From: Microlunatus endophyticus
Lineage (GTDB): Bacteria > Actinomycetota > Actinomycetes > Propionibacteriales > Propionibacteriaceae
Assembly: GCF_014646195.1 (NCBI RefSeq)
Contig: NZ_BMMZ01000002.1
Coordinates: 558,001 to 622,000, forward strand
Reading direction: 5' to 3'
DNA length: 64,000 nucleotides
Position numbers and translations under genes: made by a program. Positions 1 to 7,638 of the stretch are shown in pieces. The notes under the pieces were generated by a model. That model was given only the letters and a program-made list of their open reading frames with translations, searched no databases and was not told the origin of the DNA. Positions within the stretch are counted from its first letter, which is position 1. Each line of letters starts with the position of its first letter.

Positions 1-557
1 AAGCTGGAACCCTCGCTGTCCATCTTGTCCAGGATGAAATTGGTGGTGCCGTTCACGATGCCCATCACCGAGGTGATCTCATCGCCGACCAACGATTCCC
101 GCAGCGGGCGGATGATCGGGATGGCGCCGGCGACCGCGGCCTCGAAGTAGAGGTCGACGCCTGCCTTCTCGGCGGCTGCGTAGAGCGTGGTGCCGTCCTC
201 GGCCAGCAGCGCCTTGTTGGCCGTCACCACGGATGCGCCGTGCTCCAGTGCAGTGATGATCAAGGATCGGGCCGGCTCGATGCCGCCGATCAGCTCGATC
301 ACCAGGTCGACGTCGTCGCGCCGGACCAGCGAGTCGACATCGGTGGTCAGCAGCGCCGCGTCGATGCCCGGGCGGGGCAGGCTCGGCCGCCGTACCGCGA
401 CGCCGATCAACTCCAGCCGCCGGCCGATCCGCATCGCCAGGTCGTCGCCCCGCTCGGTGATCAGCTTGACCACCTCCGTGCCGACGTTGCCACAACCCAG
501 GACGGCGACGCGCAGGGGCGCCGCAGCGGACAGCTGCTCGGCTTCGGTGGTGTTCAT
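1..557 (-). CDS. hom: Homoserine dehydrogenase, N-terminal part (cut by window edge)
   Basis: NAD(P)-dependent reduction of aspartate semialdehyde to homoserine, the branch point to threonine, methionine and isoleucine. The first 185 codons are in the window. The ATG is at 555-557 and translation begins MNTTEAEQL. A Rossmann glycine motif VLGCGNVG lies near residue 20. It is followed by the family segment VIELIGGIEPA and the conserved NKALLA and VNGTTNFILDKM stretches that line the substrate site. The reading frame runs off the left edge, so the catalytic C-terminus and any ACT domain are not seen. It lies 204 bp downstream of lysA on the same strand, the usual actinobacterial lysA-hom-thr order. 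The family assignment is very secure. Confidence 0.95.
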   Translation of the reverse strand, partial: MNTTEAEQLSAAAPLRVAVLGCGNVGTEVVKLITERGDDLAMRIGRRLELIGVAVRRPSLPRPGIDAALLTTDVDSLVRRDDVDLVIELIGGIEPARSLIITALEHGASVVTANKALLAEDGTTLYAAAEKAGVDLYFEAAVAGAIPIIRPLRESLVGDEITSVMGIVNGTTNFILDKMDSEGSS

Positions 558-580
558 TCAGCAGGCCTCGTGGGTCGTCT

Positions 581-633
581 CAGGTCGTGCGGATCAGGTC
601 GTGCAATCAGGTCGTGCAATCAGGTCGTACGGG
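581..633. repeat. 13-bp tandem repeat between lysA and hom
   Basis: Four consecutive copies of a unit beginning CAGGTCGTGC start at 581, 595, 608 and 621. The middle two (595-607 and 608-620) are identical 13-mers, CAGGTCGTGCAAT. The first has one extra base and the last diverges after eight bases. The array lies in the hom leader just upstream of its start, so copy-number change would alter leader length. Confidence 0.8.
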
Positions 634-761
634 TCGGATCCCGGCGCGCGGCGGCAAAGTCTGGGGTTGTGTCGCGACGACGCCCCAACATTGTTCCCCA
701 TCGGCGGCGCCAGCAGGAACTATGCCGCCGGATGTGGACAACCACGCGCCGGCGTCCGCGC

Positions 762-2159
762 TCAGCTGACGTCGAGGGCGAGCAGATCTTCGATCATCTC
801 CCGGCGGACGAGTGTGGTGATCGCCCCATCACGGACCGACACCACCGGCGGCCGCGGCACGTGGTTGTAGTTGCTGGCCATCGACCGGCTGTACGCCCCG
901 GCGCCCGGGACGGCGACCAGGTCGCCCGGCCGGATGTCGGCGGGCAGGAACTCGTCGCGCACCACGATGTCACCGCTTTCGCAATGCTTGCCGACGACAC
1001 GGGACAGCGCCGGCTCGGCGCCGGAGCGCCGGGAGGCCAGGGTGGCTGAGTATTCGGCGCCGTACAGGGCGGTTCTGATGTTGTCGCTCATGCCGCCGTC
1101 GACCGACACGTAGAGCCGGGTCGCCCCGCCGTCGAGCTGGACCGGCTTGACGGTCCCGACCCGGTACAGGGTGAAGGCCGACGGACCGCTGATCGACCGG
1201 CCGGGCTCGATGGACAGCTTCGGCACCACGACGCCGGCCAGGCCGCACTCGGCCTTGACGATCGCATTCAGAGCCGCTGCCAGTTCGGCGGGAGTGGCCG
1301 GAGTGTCCTGGCTGGTGTAGGCGATGCCGAATCCGCCGCCGAGATCGAGCTCGGGCAGCTCGACGCCGGTCTCGGCGGCGAATGCTGCGTGCAACCGGAG
1401 CGTACGGCGTACGGCCACCTCGAACCCTTCGGCATCGAAGATCTGGGACCCGATGTGGGAATGGATGCCGAGCAGCTGCAGCCGCGGATGATCATGGATC
1501 CGGCGCAGCGCGGCAGCCGCCTGGCCGCCGGCGATCGAGAAGCCGAATTTCTGATCCTCGTGGGCCGTCGAGATGTATTCGTGGGTGTGCGCCTCGACCC
1601 CGGCGGTGACCCGGACCATCAGCTGCGGCCGGGCGTCGAGTTGATCACTGAGACCGATCAGCCGGCCGATCTCCTCGTCGGAGTCGACGATGATCCGCCC
1701 GACGCCGACCCGCAGCGCGGTCGCGAGCTCCTCCTCGCTCTTGTTGTTGCCGTGCAGTCCGATCCTTGCCGGGTCCATCCCTGCGGCCAGCGCGACCGCA
1801 AGCTCCCCGCCGGTGCAGACGTCGAGATTCAGTCCCTCCTCGGCGATCCACCGCACGACCGCCTTGCAGAGAAAGGACTTCCCGGCGTAGTAGACGCCCC
1901 AGCCGGCGAACGAGGTGGCATAGTCCCGGGCCCGAGCACGAAGATCATCTTCGTCCAAGACATAGGCCGGCGTCCCGACCTGGTCGGCGATCTCGGAGAC
2001 CGTCAGGCCGGCCACCGTCAACTCGCCGTCGCCGTTCTTGGCGGCGTTGCGGCTCCACAGCTTCGGCAGCAGCTCGTTGACGTCGTCGGGCAGGCCGAGC
2101 CAGACCGGCGCCAGCGAGACGTCGGCATGGATGGACCCGGCCACGTGGGTGTGGGACAT
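762..2159 (-). CDS. lysA: Diaminopimelate decarboxylase
   Basis: PLP-dependent decarboxylation of meso-diaminopimelate to L-lysine, the last step of lysine synthesis. The protein is 465 aa, normal for LysA. The fold-type III alanine-racemase-like barrel carries the PLP lysine in YYAGKSFLC. Also visible are the glycine loop DLGGGFGI, the SIEPGRSI segment, and the C-terminal beta domain with the CESGD motif and GAGAYSRSMASNYN. The start is placed at the ATG at 2157-2159 (MSHTHVAG). The frame stays open further upstream, but that extension is low-complexity and reaches the tRNA gene. It is co-directional with hom. Confidence 0.96.
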   Translation of the reverse strand: MSHTHVAGSIHADVSLAPVWLGLPDDVNELLPKLWSRNAAKNGDGELTVAGLTVSEIADQVGTPAYVLDEDDLRARARDYATSFAGWGVYYAGKSFLCKAVVRWIAEEGLNLDVCTGGELAVALAAGMDPARIGLHGNNKSEEELATALRVGVGRIIVDSDEEIGRLIGLSDQLDARPQLMVRVTAGVEAHTHEYISTAHEDQKFGFSIAGGQAAAALRRIHDHPRLQLLGIHSHIGSQIFDAEGFEVAVRRTLRLHAAFAAETGVELPELDLGGGFGIAYTSQDTPATPAELAAALNAIVKAECGLAGVVVPKLSIEPGRSISGPSAFTLYRVGTVKPVQLDGGATRLYVSVDGGMSDNIRTALYGAEYSATLASRRSGAEPALSRVVGKHCESGDIVVRDEFLPADIRPGDLVAVPGAGAYSRSMASNYNHVPRPPVVSVRDGAITTLVRREMIEDLLALDVS

Positions 2160-2360
2160 GGGGAAACTCTGCCAGATCGTCTTCGGGCCAGCGCTCCGGC
2201 GGGTCAAGAGGTGGGCACGCCGACGTCGGGACCACTGGAGTTCCGCGGCCGCCCAGGGGTCGTGGGGCCGAACGCGCGATTGCATTCGTAACCGGACCGT
2301 CGAGCCTGGTATGTTTCTCCACGGCCCAAAAACCGGTCTCGCATCGGATCGGGCCAGCTG

Positions 2361-2432
2361 GCCCCCGTAGCTCAGGGGATAGAGCACCGCCCTCCGGAGG
2401 CGGGAGCGTAGGTTCGAATCCTACCGGGGGCG
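2361..2432 (+). tRNA. tRNA-Arg (anticodon CCG)
   Basis: A 72-nt cloverleaf. The acceptor stem GCCCCCG (2361-2367) pairs with CGGGGGC (2425-2431), and the discriminator G is at 2432. The D arm is GCTC/GAGC. The anticodon stem CCGCC/GGCGG encloses the loop CTCCGGA, giving anticodon CCG, which reads CGG. The T arm is GTAGG-TTCGAAT-CCTAC. The 3' CCA is not encoded. It lies between lysA and a convergent lipoprotein gene. Confidence 0.96.
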
Positions 2433-2502
2433 CCGGCTTCTCAGCCTGATCAAGAACACCACGACGCTGTGGCCCCTTGATCATGCGGATCCTGGTGTCG
2501 AC

Positions 2503-3204
2503 TCAGTCGAGCGGGATCATGAAGTCCTTCGCCGGGATCTTCTTACCGTCAGACGTCTGGGCCGCGAGCCGCTTGAAGTCCAGCTTCAGGTGCTTGCCGC
2601 CCTTGTCCGGGGTGAACACGATCCACCCAGACGTGCTCTTGCCCTCCTCGGCGTCCGGCAGCGGCTTGTAGCCCTTGGACTTGATCTCGCTGTCCAGGAT
2701 CGTGGTCGACGCGTCATTGGTGCCCGGCGCGCCCGCGATGAAGAACGAGGTGGCCCCGACCGAGTCGTAGTACTTCGAGCTCGAGGTCACCTTCACCTCG
2801 ACCAGCACGACCTCCTCGTCTGCCAGCGCCGAATACTTGGCCTTGGACTTGGCTGAGGGCTGATAGTTGCGGATGACCTTCAGCACCGTGCCCTTGTCAC
2901 CCATGACCTTGTCATTGAACGACTTGTTGACCGTGACCGGCTTCGACGCCTTGGTCGGAGTCGACGCGGAGGACTCGTCCGACGACGGTGCCGAGGCGGG
3001 TGCCGAGGTGGCCGGGGCCGAGGATGGCGCAGACGACGGAGCTGATGATGTCGGTGCACCCACCGAAGACGGCGCGGAAGACGGTGCCGAGGAGGTTGCA
3101 GCAGACGGAGCCCCCGCCGCGCTGTCACCTCCGGAGCTGCTGCAGCCGGCAAGCGCGACACAAGCGAGCGCGGCGGCGCTCAAGGTAACTGTCCGAATTC
3201 GCAT
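2503..3204 (-). CDS. Secreted lipoprotein with DUF4352-like domain
   Basis: A 233-aa exported lipoprotein. It has a short positive N-terminus (MRIRTVTL), a hydrophobic stretch and the lipobox LAGC with the lipidated Cys near residue 21. A low-complexity linker of about 70 residues rich in Ser, Ala and Pro follows, then a globular domain of about 130 residues that starts at VTVNKSFNDKVMG. The C-terminal beta-rich domain resembles DUF4352/telokin-like domains of actinobacterial lipoproteins; this is a similarity judgement, not a search result. Function unknown; such domains are often surface-exposed. No obvious operon partner: the tRNA is downstream and the next gene upstream ends at 3343. Confidence 0.85.
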   Translation of the reverse strand: MRIRTVTLSAAALACVALAGCSSSGGDSAAGAPSAATSSAPSSAPSSVGAPTSSAPSSAPSSAPATSAPASAPSSDESSASTPTKASKPVTVNKSFNDKVMGDKGTVLKVIRNYQPSAKSKAKYSALADEEVVLVEVKVTSSSKYYDSVGATSFFIAGAPGTNDASTTILDSEIKSKGYKPLPDAEEGKSTSGWIVFTPDKGGKHLKLDFKRLAAQTSDGKKIPAKDFMIPLD

Positions 3205-3342
3205 TGCGATAGAACCCCTAATCGACGTTGTTCACTTCTCCGGGGCATCAGGCTGCTGCCCGATGGCGCACCGAATCATAGGCGGGCGAATCATCGGGAT
3301 CCGAACCGCCCTGACTGGCATTAGGACGCGTGCCGGATGTGG

Positions 3343-3813
3343 TCAGTTCCGCAGTTGATCAAGAATTCTTGCGACCACTTCGTGCAGCGGTGCCCGGGTG
3401 TCGATCTCGATCGTCGCCATCCGTCGCAGCAGCGGCTCGACAGACTGCTTGTAGGCAACGGCTTCCGCCTGCTGATCTGTCGAGCTGCCGTACGGGTTGT
3501 TGGTCCGGGTCGCCAGCCTCTCGATCATCACCTCGGCCGGAGCGCTCAGCAGGATCACCCGATCGAACCGCGGCAGCAGCTCTGACATGTTCGATGCTGT
3601 TCCCCCGATGACAATCTGTTCGTTGCATTCCAGCAATCGCCGGATCCGATCGACATTCCAGACCCAGTCGCCGCTCTCGTCGAAGAGCGACAATTCGTCG
3701 TAGTCGGTGTCGGCCACCCGATAGCCACGCCCTGCCAGGGCCGCCAGAACGCTCGACTTCCCGACCCCGGACAGCCCGGTGACCAGGACTCGGCAGGACG
3801 CGTCCGCGCTCAC
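3343..3813 (-). CDS. P-loop kinase-like ATPase (shikimate/adenylate-kinase fold)
   Basis: A small nucleotide-binding protein of 156 aa with a Walker A motif TGLSGVGKSS at the N-terminus, the DTDYDEL segment typical of small-molecule kinases, and a Walker B-like strand RVILLSAP. The substrate cannot be told from sequence. The frame opens at a TTG at 3849 inside the upstream transporter gene. I prefer the GTG at 3811-3813, which follows the transporter stop (3818) by a few bases and leaves the P-loop about 10 residues from the start. It probably forms an operon with the SBF-like transporter. Confidence 0.78.
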   Translation of the reverse strand: MSADASCRVLVTGLSGVGKSSVLAALAGRGYRVADTDYDELSLFDESGDWVWNVDRIRRLLECNEQIVIGGTASNMSELLPRFDRVILLSAPAEVMIERLATRTNNPYGSSTDQQAEAVAYKQSVEPLLRRMATIEIDTRAPLHEVVARILDQLRN

Positions 3814-3817
3814 CCCA

Positions 3818-4852
3818 TCAGACCCGTACGGCCGCTGCGGGCTCTTCAACGGCCGTACGCGACCAGACCCGGGCCAGCACCGCGCAGGTGATCAACTGGA
3901 TCAGGTGATAGATCATCACCGGCAGGATGATGAAGCCGACGGTGGCGCTGGGAAACAGCAACGTCGCCATCGGCAGCCCGCTGGCCAGACTCTTCTTGGA
4001 CCCGGCGAAGACAAGGACGATCCGGTCCTCGCGCGGCATCGAGAGCAGCCAGCCGAGGAGGAAGGTGATGCTCAGCACGACGGCCAGCACCACGATGCTG
4101 ATCAGCACGACCAGGGCCAGTCGAGGGGCGGCAACGATGTGCCAGAGTCCCTCGACCACAGCGGTGCTGAAGGCGGTGTAGACGACCAGCAGCACCGAGC
4201 CGCGGTCGACGATGTTGACCACCGGTTTGTGGGCCGCGAGCCACGAGCCGATGCGACGATGCAGCAACTGCCCGACCAGGAACGGCACCAGCAACTGCAG
4301 AACGATCCGCACCACCGAGCCGATCGTGATCTTGACCTCCGAGCCGAGCAGCAGGCCTGACAGCAGCGGGGTGATGACCACGCCGAGCACGTTGGACGCC
4401 GAGGCCGAGCTGATCGCCAGTCCGACGTTGCCCCTGGCGATCGAGGTGAAGGCGATCGAGGACTGCACTGTCGACGGCAGCACGCACAAGAAGAGCACAC
4501 CGGCGTACAGCGTCGGCGTCAGGAGCGAGGACCGCAACGGATGCAGCAGCAACCCGATCACCGGGAACAACACGAAGGTGAAACCGAGGACCAGCAGCTG
4601 GAAGCGCCAGCGGGTGATGCTGTTGATCGCGTTCTCGGGCGACAGTTTCGCGCCGTGCAGGAAGAACAGCAGGCACACGGCAGCCGTGGAGAGATGGTCG
4701 AAGACCGCCACCCCACTGCCGCGGGCGGGCAGCACGGTCGCGAGGATGATCACCGCGAACAACGACACGATGAACAGGTCCAGCCAGCCGGGTAACCGCA
4801 CTTTCGCCACGTCCCTATCCTCGCCCATCCGCGGCATACGCAAAACCGGCAT
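3818..4852 (-). CDS. SBF-like (bile acid:sodium symporter family) transporter
   Basis: A polytopic membrane protein of up to 344 aa with about ten predicted hydrophobic segments. Family features include LLFFLHGAKLSPENA in the second helix region and PSTVQSSIAFTSIARGN, the helix-break region of SBF-like (PF13593, YfeH/Rch1) proteins. The likely role is sodium- or proton-coupled transport of an organic anion; the substrate is unknown. Three candidate starts exist, at 4852, 4837 and 4828, and none has a clear ribosome site. The first lies against a palindrome, so the later ones are possible. It is divergent from the LysR gene, which suggests regulation by it. Confidence 0.85.
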   Translation of the reverse strand: MPVLRMPRMGEDRDVAKVRLPGWLDLFIVSLFAVIILATVLPARGSGVAVFDHLSTAAVCLLFFLHGAKLSPENAINSITRWRFQLLVLGFTFVLFPVIGLLLHPLRSSLLTPTLYAGVLFLCVLPSTVQSSIAFTSIARGNVGLAISSASASNVLGVVITPLLSGLLLGSEVKITIGSVVRIVLQLLVPFLVGQLLHRRIGSWLAAHKPVVNIVDRGSVLLVVYTAFSTAVVEGLWHIVAAPRLALVVLISIVVLAVVLSITFLLGWLLSMPREDRIVLVFAGSKKSLASGLPMATLLFPSATVGFIILPVMIYHLIQLITCAVLARVWSRTAVEEPAAAVRV

Positions 4853-4866
4853 ACAGTTCTAACTGT
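4853..4866. promoter_or_regulatory. Perfect palindrome in divergent transporter/LysR spacer (candidate operator)
   Basis: ACAGTT-CT-AACTGT, two perfect 6-bp arms with a 2-bp spacer, in the short spacer between the SBF-like transporter and the LysR gene. LysR proteins usually bind and autoregulate from such divergent spacers. The palindrome overlaps the GTG at 4865, which argues that the LysR protein starts later, at the ATG at 4892. Confidence 0.5.
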
Positions 4867-4891
4867 GACCGCAGAACGTGATAGCCAGTCG

Positions 4892-5776
4892 ATGGTCGCA
4901 CCGCGCGATCTCGAGCTTCCGTGGCTGCGCACCTTCCTCCAGGTCGCCGATCTGTTGAGCTTCTCGGCCGCTGCCCGCCGACTCGGCCTGAGCCAGTCGG
5001 CGGTCAGCCAGCACATCCGGCGGCTCGAACAGACCCTGGGCGTCCGGCTGCTGGTCCGGGACACCCACAGCGTCACCCTGACCGCCGAGGGCGAATCGCT
5101 GACCGGCGTCGCCCGGTCGATGCTGGAGCTGAACGACGATGCCTTCCGGTCCGTGGAGTCGGCGGGCCCGCGTGGTCGGGTGCGGTTCGGCGTCTCGGAG
5201 GATTTCGCGCTCTCCAGGCTGCCGGACCTGCTGCGCCGCTTCCGTTCCGGGCACCCCGGTATCGATCTCGAACTCACCGTCGGGCTGAGTGAGCAGCTGC
5301 ACCGCCGGCTCCGCGCCCGGGAACTGGACCTGGTCCTGGTCAAGCGGTCCCCGGACAACTCCTCCGATGCCGGCGGCGCACGCCTGGTCTTCACCGACAC
5401 GCTGGTCTGGGTGGGATCCGGCGACCTGGTGCTCGACCATCGCGAGCCGGTTCCCCTGATCGTCTATCCCCCGCCGAGCGTCACCCGTGATCGGGCCGTA
5501 CTGGTCCTGGAGCGGGCCGACCGCGGCTACCGGACGGTCTGTACGTCGGGCAGCCTCAGCGGTCTGAGGGCAGCCGCCCTGGCCGGGCTGGGCGTGATGC
5601 CCTTCTCCCGGTCACTGATCCCTGCCGGACTGGTCGAGATCGACACACCGGACCTTCCCCGCCTCGGCTCGACCGACTTCGTATTGATCACCCGACGGCG
5701 TACGGTCCCGGCGGCGACCCGGGCGCTGATCGACGCCGTGCTCGTCGATCACCGCACTCTCTACGAACGCAGCTGA
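4892..5776 (+). CDS. LysR-family transcriptional regulator
   Basis: A 294-aa protein with an N-terminal winged HTH: LSFSAAARRLGLSQSAVSQ is a textbook LysR recognition region, followed by the linker helix LEQTLGVRLLVRD. The rest is a LysR substrate-binding domain. It probably controls the divergent SBF-like transporter from the intervening palindrome. The frame also opens at a GTG at 4865, but that start lies inside the palindrome, and the ATG at 4892 gives the usual short lead into the HTH. The gene end overlaps the convergent VOC gene by 16 bp. Confidence 0.9.
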   Translation: MVAPRDLELPWLRTFLQVADLLSFSAAARRLGLSQSAVSQHIRRLEQTLGVRLLVRDTHSVTLTAEGESLTGVARSMLELNDDAFRSVESAGPRGRVRFGVSEDFALSRLPDLLRRFRSGHPGIDLELTVGLSEQLHRRLRARELDLVLVKRSPDNSSDAGGARLVFTDTLVWVGSGDLVLDHREPVPLIVYPPPSVTRDRAVLVLERADRGYRTVCTSGSLSGLRAAALAGLGVMPFSRSLIPAGLVEIDTPDLPRLGSTDFVLITRRRTVPAATRALIDAVLVDHRTLYERS

Positions 5777-6129
5777 CTGACCAGCCCGACCAGATTGGAC
5801 TCGGAGTCGCGGACGAACGCCATCCACTCCGTCGACCCGGCCGGTCCCAGGGTGTCGTCGTCGTGGCTGAAGATCACGTGCGGCTCACTGTCGATCGTGA
5901 CGCCGTCGGTCCGCAACGTCTCCACGGTCTGGCGGACGTCGGGCACAGCGAGGTAGATCAGCGCCGACGGAGCCGCACGGTCCAGCAACAGACGGACGTC
6001 GTCCAGCTGGAAGAACAGCAGGCCGGGCGGATCGAAGCGCGCCGCCGGAGCGGTCTGCAGCACCTGCTCGTACCAGGCGGCCGCGCGGTCGAGATCCTCC
6101 GCGTGTTGGGCGATCTGGAGCAGTCGCAT
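5761..6129 (-). CDS. VOC-family (glyoxalase/bleomycin-resistance fold) protein
   Basis: A 122-aa single-module VOC protein. It begins MRLLQIAQHAEDLDRAAAWY, the typical betaalphabeta start with ligand position H9, and contains a second strand set LIYLAVPDVRQTVETLR and the C-terminal WMAFVRDSESNLVGL with the conserved D-x-x-x-N. Members are metal-dependent lyases, epimerases or dioxygenases, and the substrate cannot be predicted. The ATG at 6129 has a GGAGG ribosome site about 6 nt upstream. It is convergent with the LysR gene and divergent from the GT87 gene. Confidence 0.85.
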   Translation of the reverse strand: MRLLQIAQHAEDLDRAAAWYEQVLQTAPAARFDPPGLLFFQLDDVRLLLDRAAPSALIYLAVPDVRQTVETLRTDGVTIDSEPHVIFSHDDDTLGPAGSTEWMAFVRDSESNLVGLVSQLRS

Positions 6130-6210
6130 CGTCAGCCTCCGCGGTCGGGCGGATCGGGACACCCGCTGGTGTAAGGATGCTAGCGCCGGCCGGGGTTTCC
6201 GTACCGCGAC

Positions 6211-6228
6211 CCCGCGATATCTCGCGGG
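6211..6228. promoter_or_regulatory. Inverted repeat upstream of GT87 gene
   Basis: CCCGCGA-TATC-TCGCGGG, perfect 7-bp arms with a 4-nt spacer. It lies in the 109-bp spacer between the divergent VOC and GT87 genes, 11 bp before the GTG of the latter. It could be an operator or a leader hairpin; there is no T-run, so it is unlikely to be a terminator. Confidence 0.45.
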
Positions 6229-6238
6229 TGTCCGACCG

Positions 6239-7591
6239 GTGGCGGATGATAGGTTCACGGTGCCCAACAGCCGACCGGAGAAGGACGTGTCCAGCCAGCC
6301 ATCGACCGCGCAACCAGCGGTGTCCGCCGGTCCGACGGCGACCCGTCGTGGCGGCGTACCGGTAGTGGTCACCTGGGTCGTCACCCGCGCGATCATGGTT
6401 CTGCTGGCAGCAACCGTCGAGAATGTCGCCACCGGTGATGTCACCTACTACTGGCGCAAGATCGCCGCGCTCGGCGAGGTAGGCCTCAGCCAGACGCTGA
6501 ACGAATATCCCACTCCGGTCGTCTGGATGCTGTCGATCCCGTACGGCATCGGCGCCGGCACCCACCATGGGTACCAGGCCGCGTTCATCGGTCTGATGAT
6601 GGCGCTGGACGCCGTCTTTGCGTACGCCCTCTGGCGGGCCGCCGGAAGGCGCCGCGACGCCGGCCTGACCTTCTGGGTCTGGTTCGTCTTCCTGATGGGT
6701 CCGCTCTGCTACCTCCGCTTCGATCTGGTGCCCGCCGTGCTGGCCGGCAGCGCGGTGTTGTTGTGCCGGCGACGCCCGGCGATCACCGGCGTGCTGACCG
6801 GCGTGGCGGCCGCGATCAAGCTCTGGCCGGCACTGTTGATCTTCCCGTTCACCGCGGCCCGGCGCGGGCGGCGGAACACCCTGTTGGGTTTCGCCGTGGC
6901 CGGAGTCGGACTGGCCGTGGTCAGCCTGATCACCGGCGGCCTGCCGCGACTGGTGTCGCCCCTGACCTGGCAGTCCGATCGCGGCCTGCAGATCGAGTCG
7001 GTCTGGTCGACCGCACTGATGGTGCTGAGGATCGCGCATCCGCGGACCTGGGTCGTGGGGATGTCCCGGTATCAGGCATTCGAGGTGTTCGGGCCTGGTG
7101 TCGGCGCCTGGTTGGTGATCAGCACGGTCGCGACCCTGGTCGGCCTGGTGATCATGATCATGCTCTACGCCCGCGGCTACCGGACGCCGAATCCGACCAG
7201 CGGGACGATCGGGGTGATGATCCTGGCCACCATCGCGATCATGACCATCACCAACAAGACGCTCAGCCCGCAATATCTGGTCTGGTTGGGCGGACCGATG
7301 GCCGCGATGTTGATCATGAGATCAAGGGACGTCCGCGGCCGGCCGACGATCTTCTCCCGGTTCGCCATCCAGTTGCTGGTGCTGGCGTTGATCACCCATC
7401 TGGTCTATCCGCTCACCTATACCGGCCTGTACGAGGCACCGCACGGCCGGATGTTCGTGCTCTCCACAATCCTGCTGCTGATCCGCAACCTCTGTCTGCT
7501 GGTCTTCACGATCGCGATCACGGCGGTTGCCTGGCGCGCCACCGGACGGCGGCCGGATCCCGACGTGCTCGGCTCCGTCCGGCTGCCGTGA
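6239..7591 (+). CDS. Integral membrane glycosyltransferase, GT87/DUF2029-like
   Basis: A 450-aa protein with about 10-12 hydrophobic segments after a 40-residue cytoplasmic leader. The arrangement is that of the GT-C polyprenyl-phosphate-mannose-dependent mannosyltransferases (GT87, PimE-like). An acidic residue appears early in the first loop (VATGDVTYYW), then the periplasmic YPTPVVWML, the helix pair AAIKLWPALL and the late loop KTLSPQYLVWL, which is characteristic of the family. The likely role is adding a sugar from a lipid-phosphate donor on the outer face of the membrane; acceptor unknown. The start is a GTG at 6239. The gene's stop lies inside a 15-bp tandem repeat that runs into the next gene. 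Confidence 0.8.
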   Translation: MADDRFTVPNSRPEKDVSSQPSTAQPAVSAGPTATRRGGVPVVVTWVVTRAIMVLLAATVENVATGDVTYYWRKIAALGEVGLSQTLNEYPTPVVWMLSIPYGIGAGTHHGYQAAFIGLMMALDAVFAYALWRAAGRRRDAGLTFWVWFVFLMGPLCYLRFDLVPAVLAGSAVLLCRRRPAITGVLTGVAAAIKLWPALLIFPFTAARRGRRNTLLGFAVAGVGLAVVSLITGGLPRLVSPLTWQSDRGLQIESVWSTALMVLRIAHPRTWVVGMSRYQAFEVFGPGVGAWLVISTVATLVGLVIMIMLYARGYRTPNPTSGTIGVMILATIAIMTITNKTLSPQYLVWLGGPMAAMLIMRSRDVRGRPTIFSRFAIQLLVLALITHLVYPLTYTGLYEAPHGRMFVLSTILLLIRNLCLLVFTIAITAVAWRATGRRPDPDVLGSVRLP

Positions 7592-7638
7592 GACCGGCTG
7601 CCGTGAGAGTGCTTGCCGTGAGACCGGTGCCATGAAAC
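7580..7638. repeat. 15-bp tandem repeat across a stop/start junction
   Basis: Three full copies (7580-7594, 7595-7609, 7610-7624) of a unit like CGGCTGCCGTGAGAC and a degenerate fourth copy (7625-7638) that contains the ATG of the kinase gene. The stop codon of the GT87 gene is in the first copy. The repeat therefore sets the spacing of two adjacent genes and looks like recent local duplication. Confidence 0.75.
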
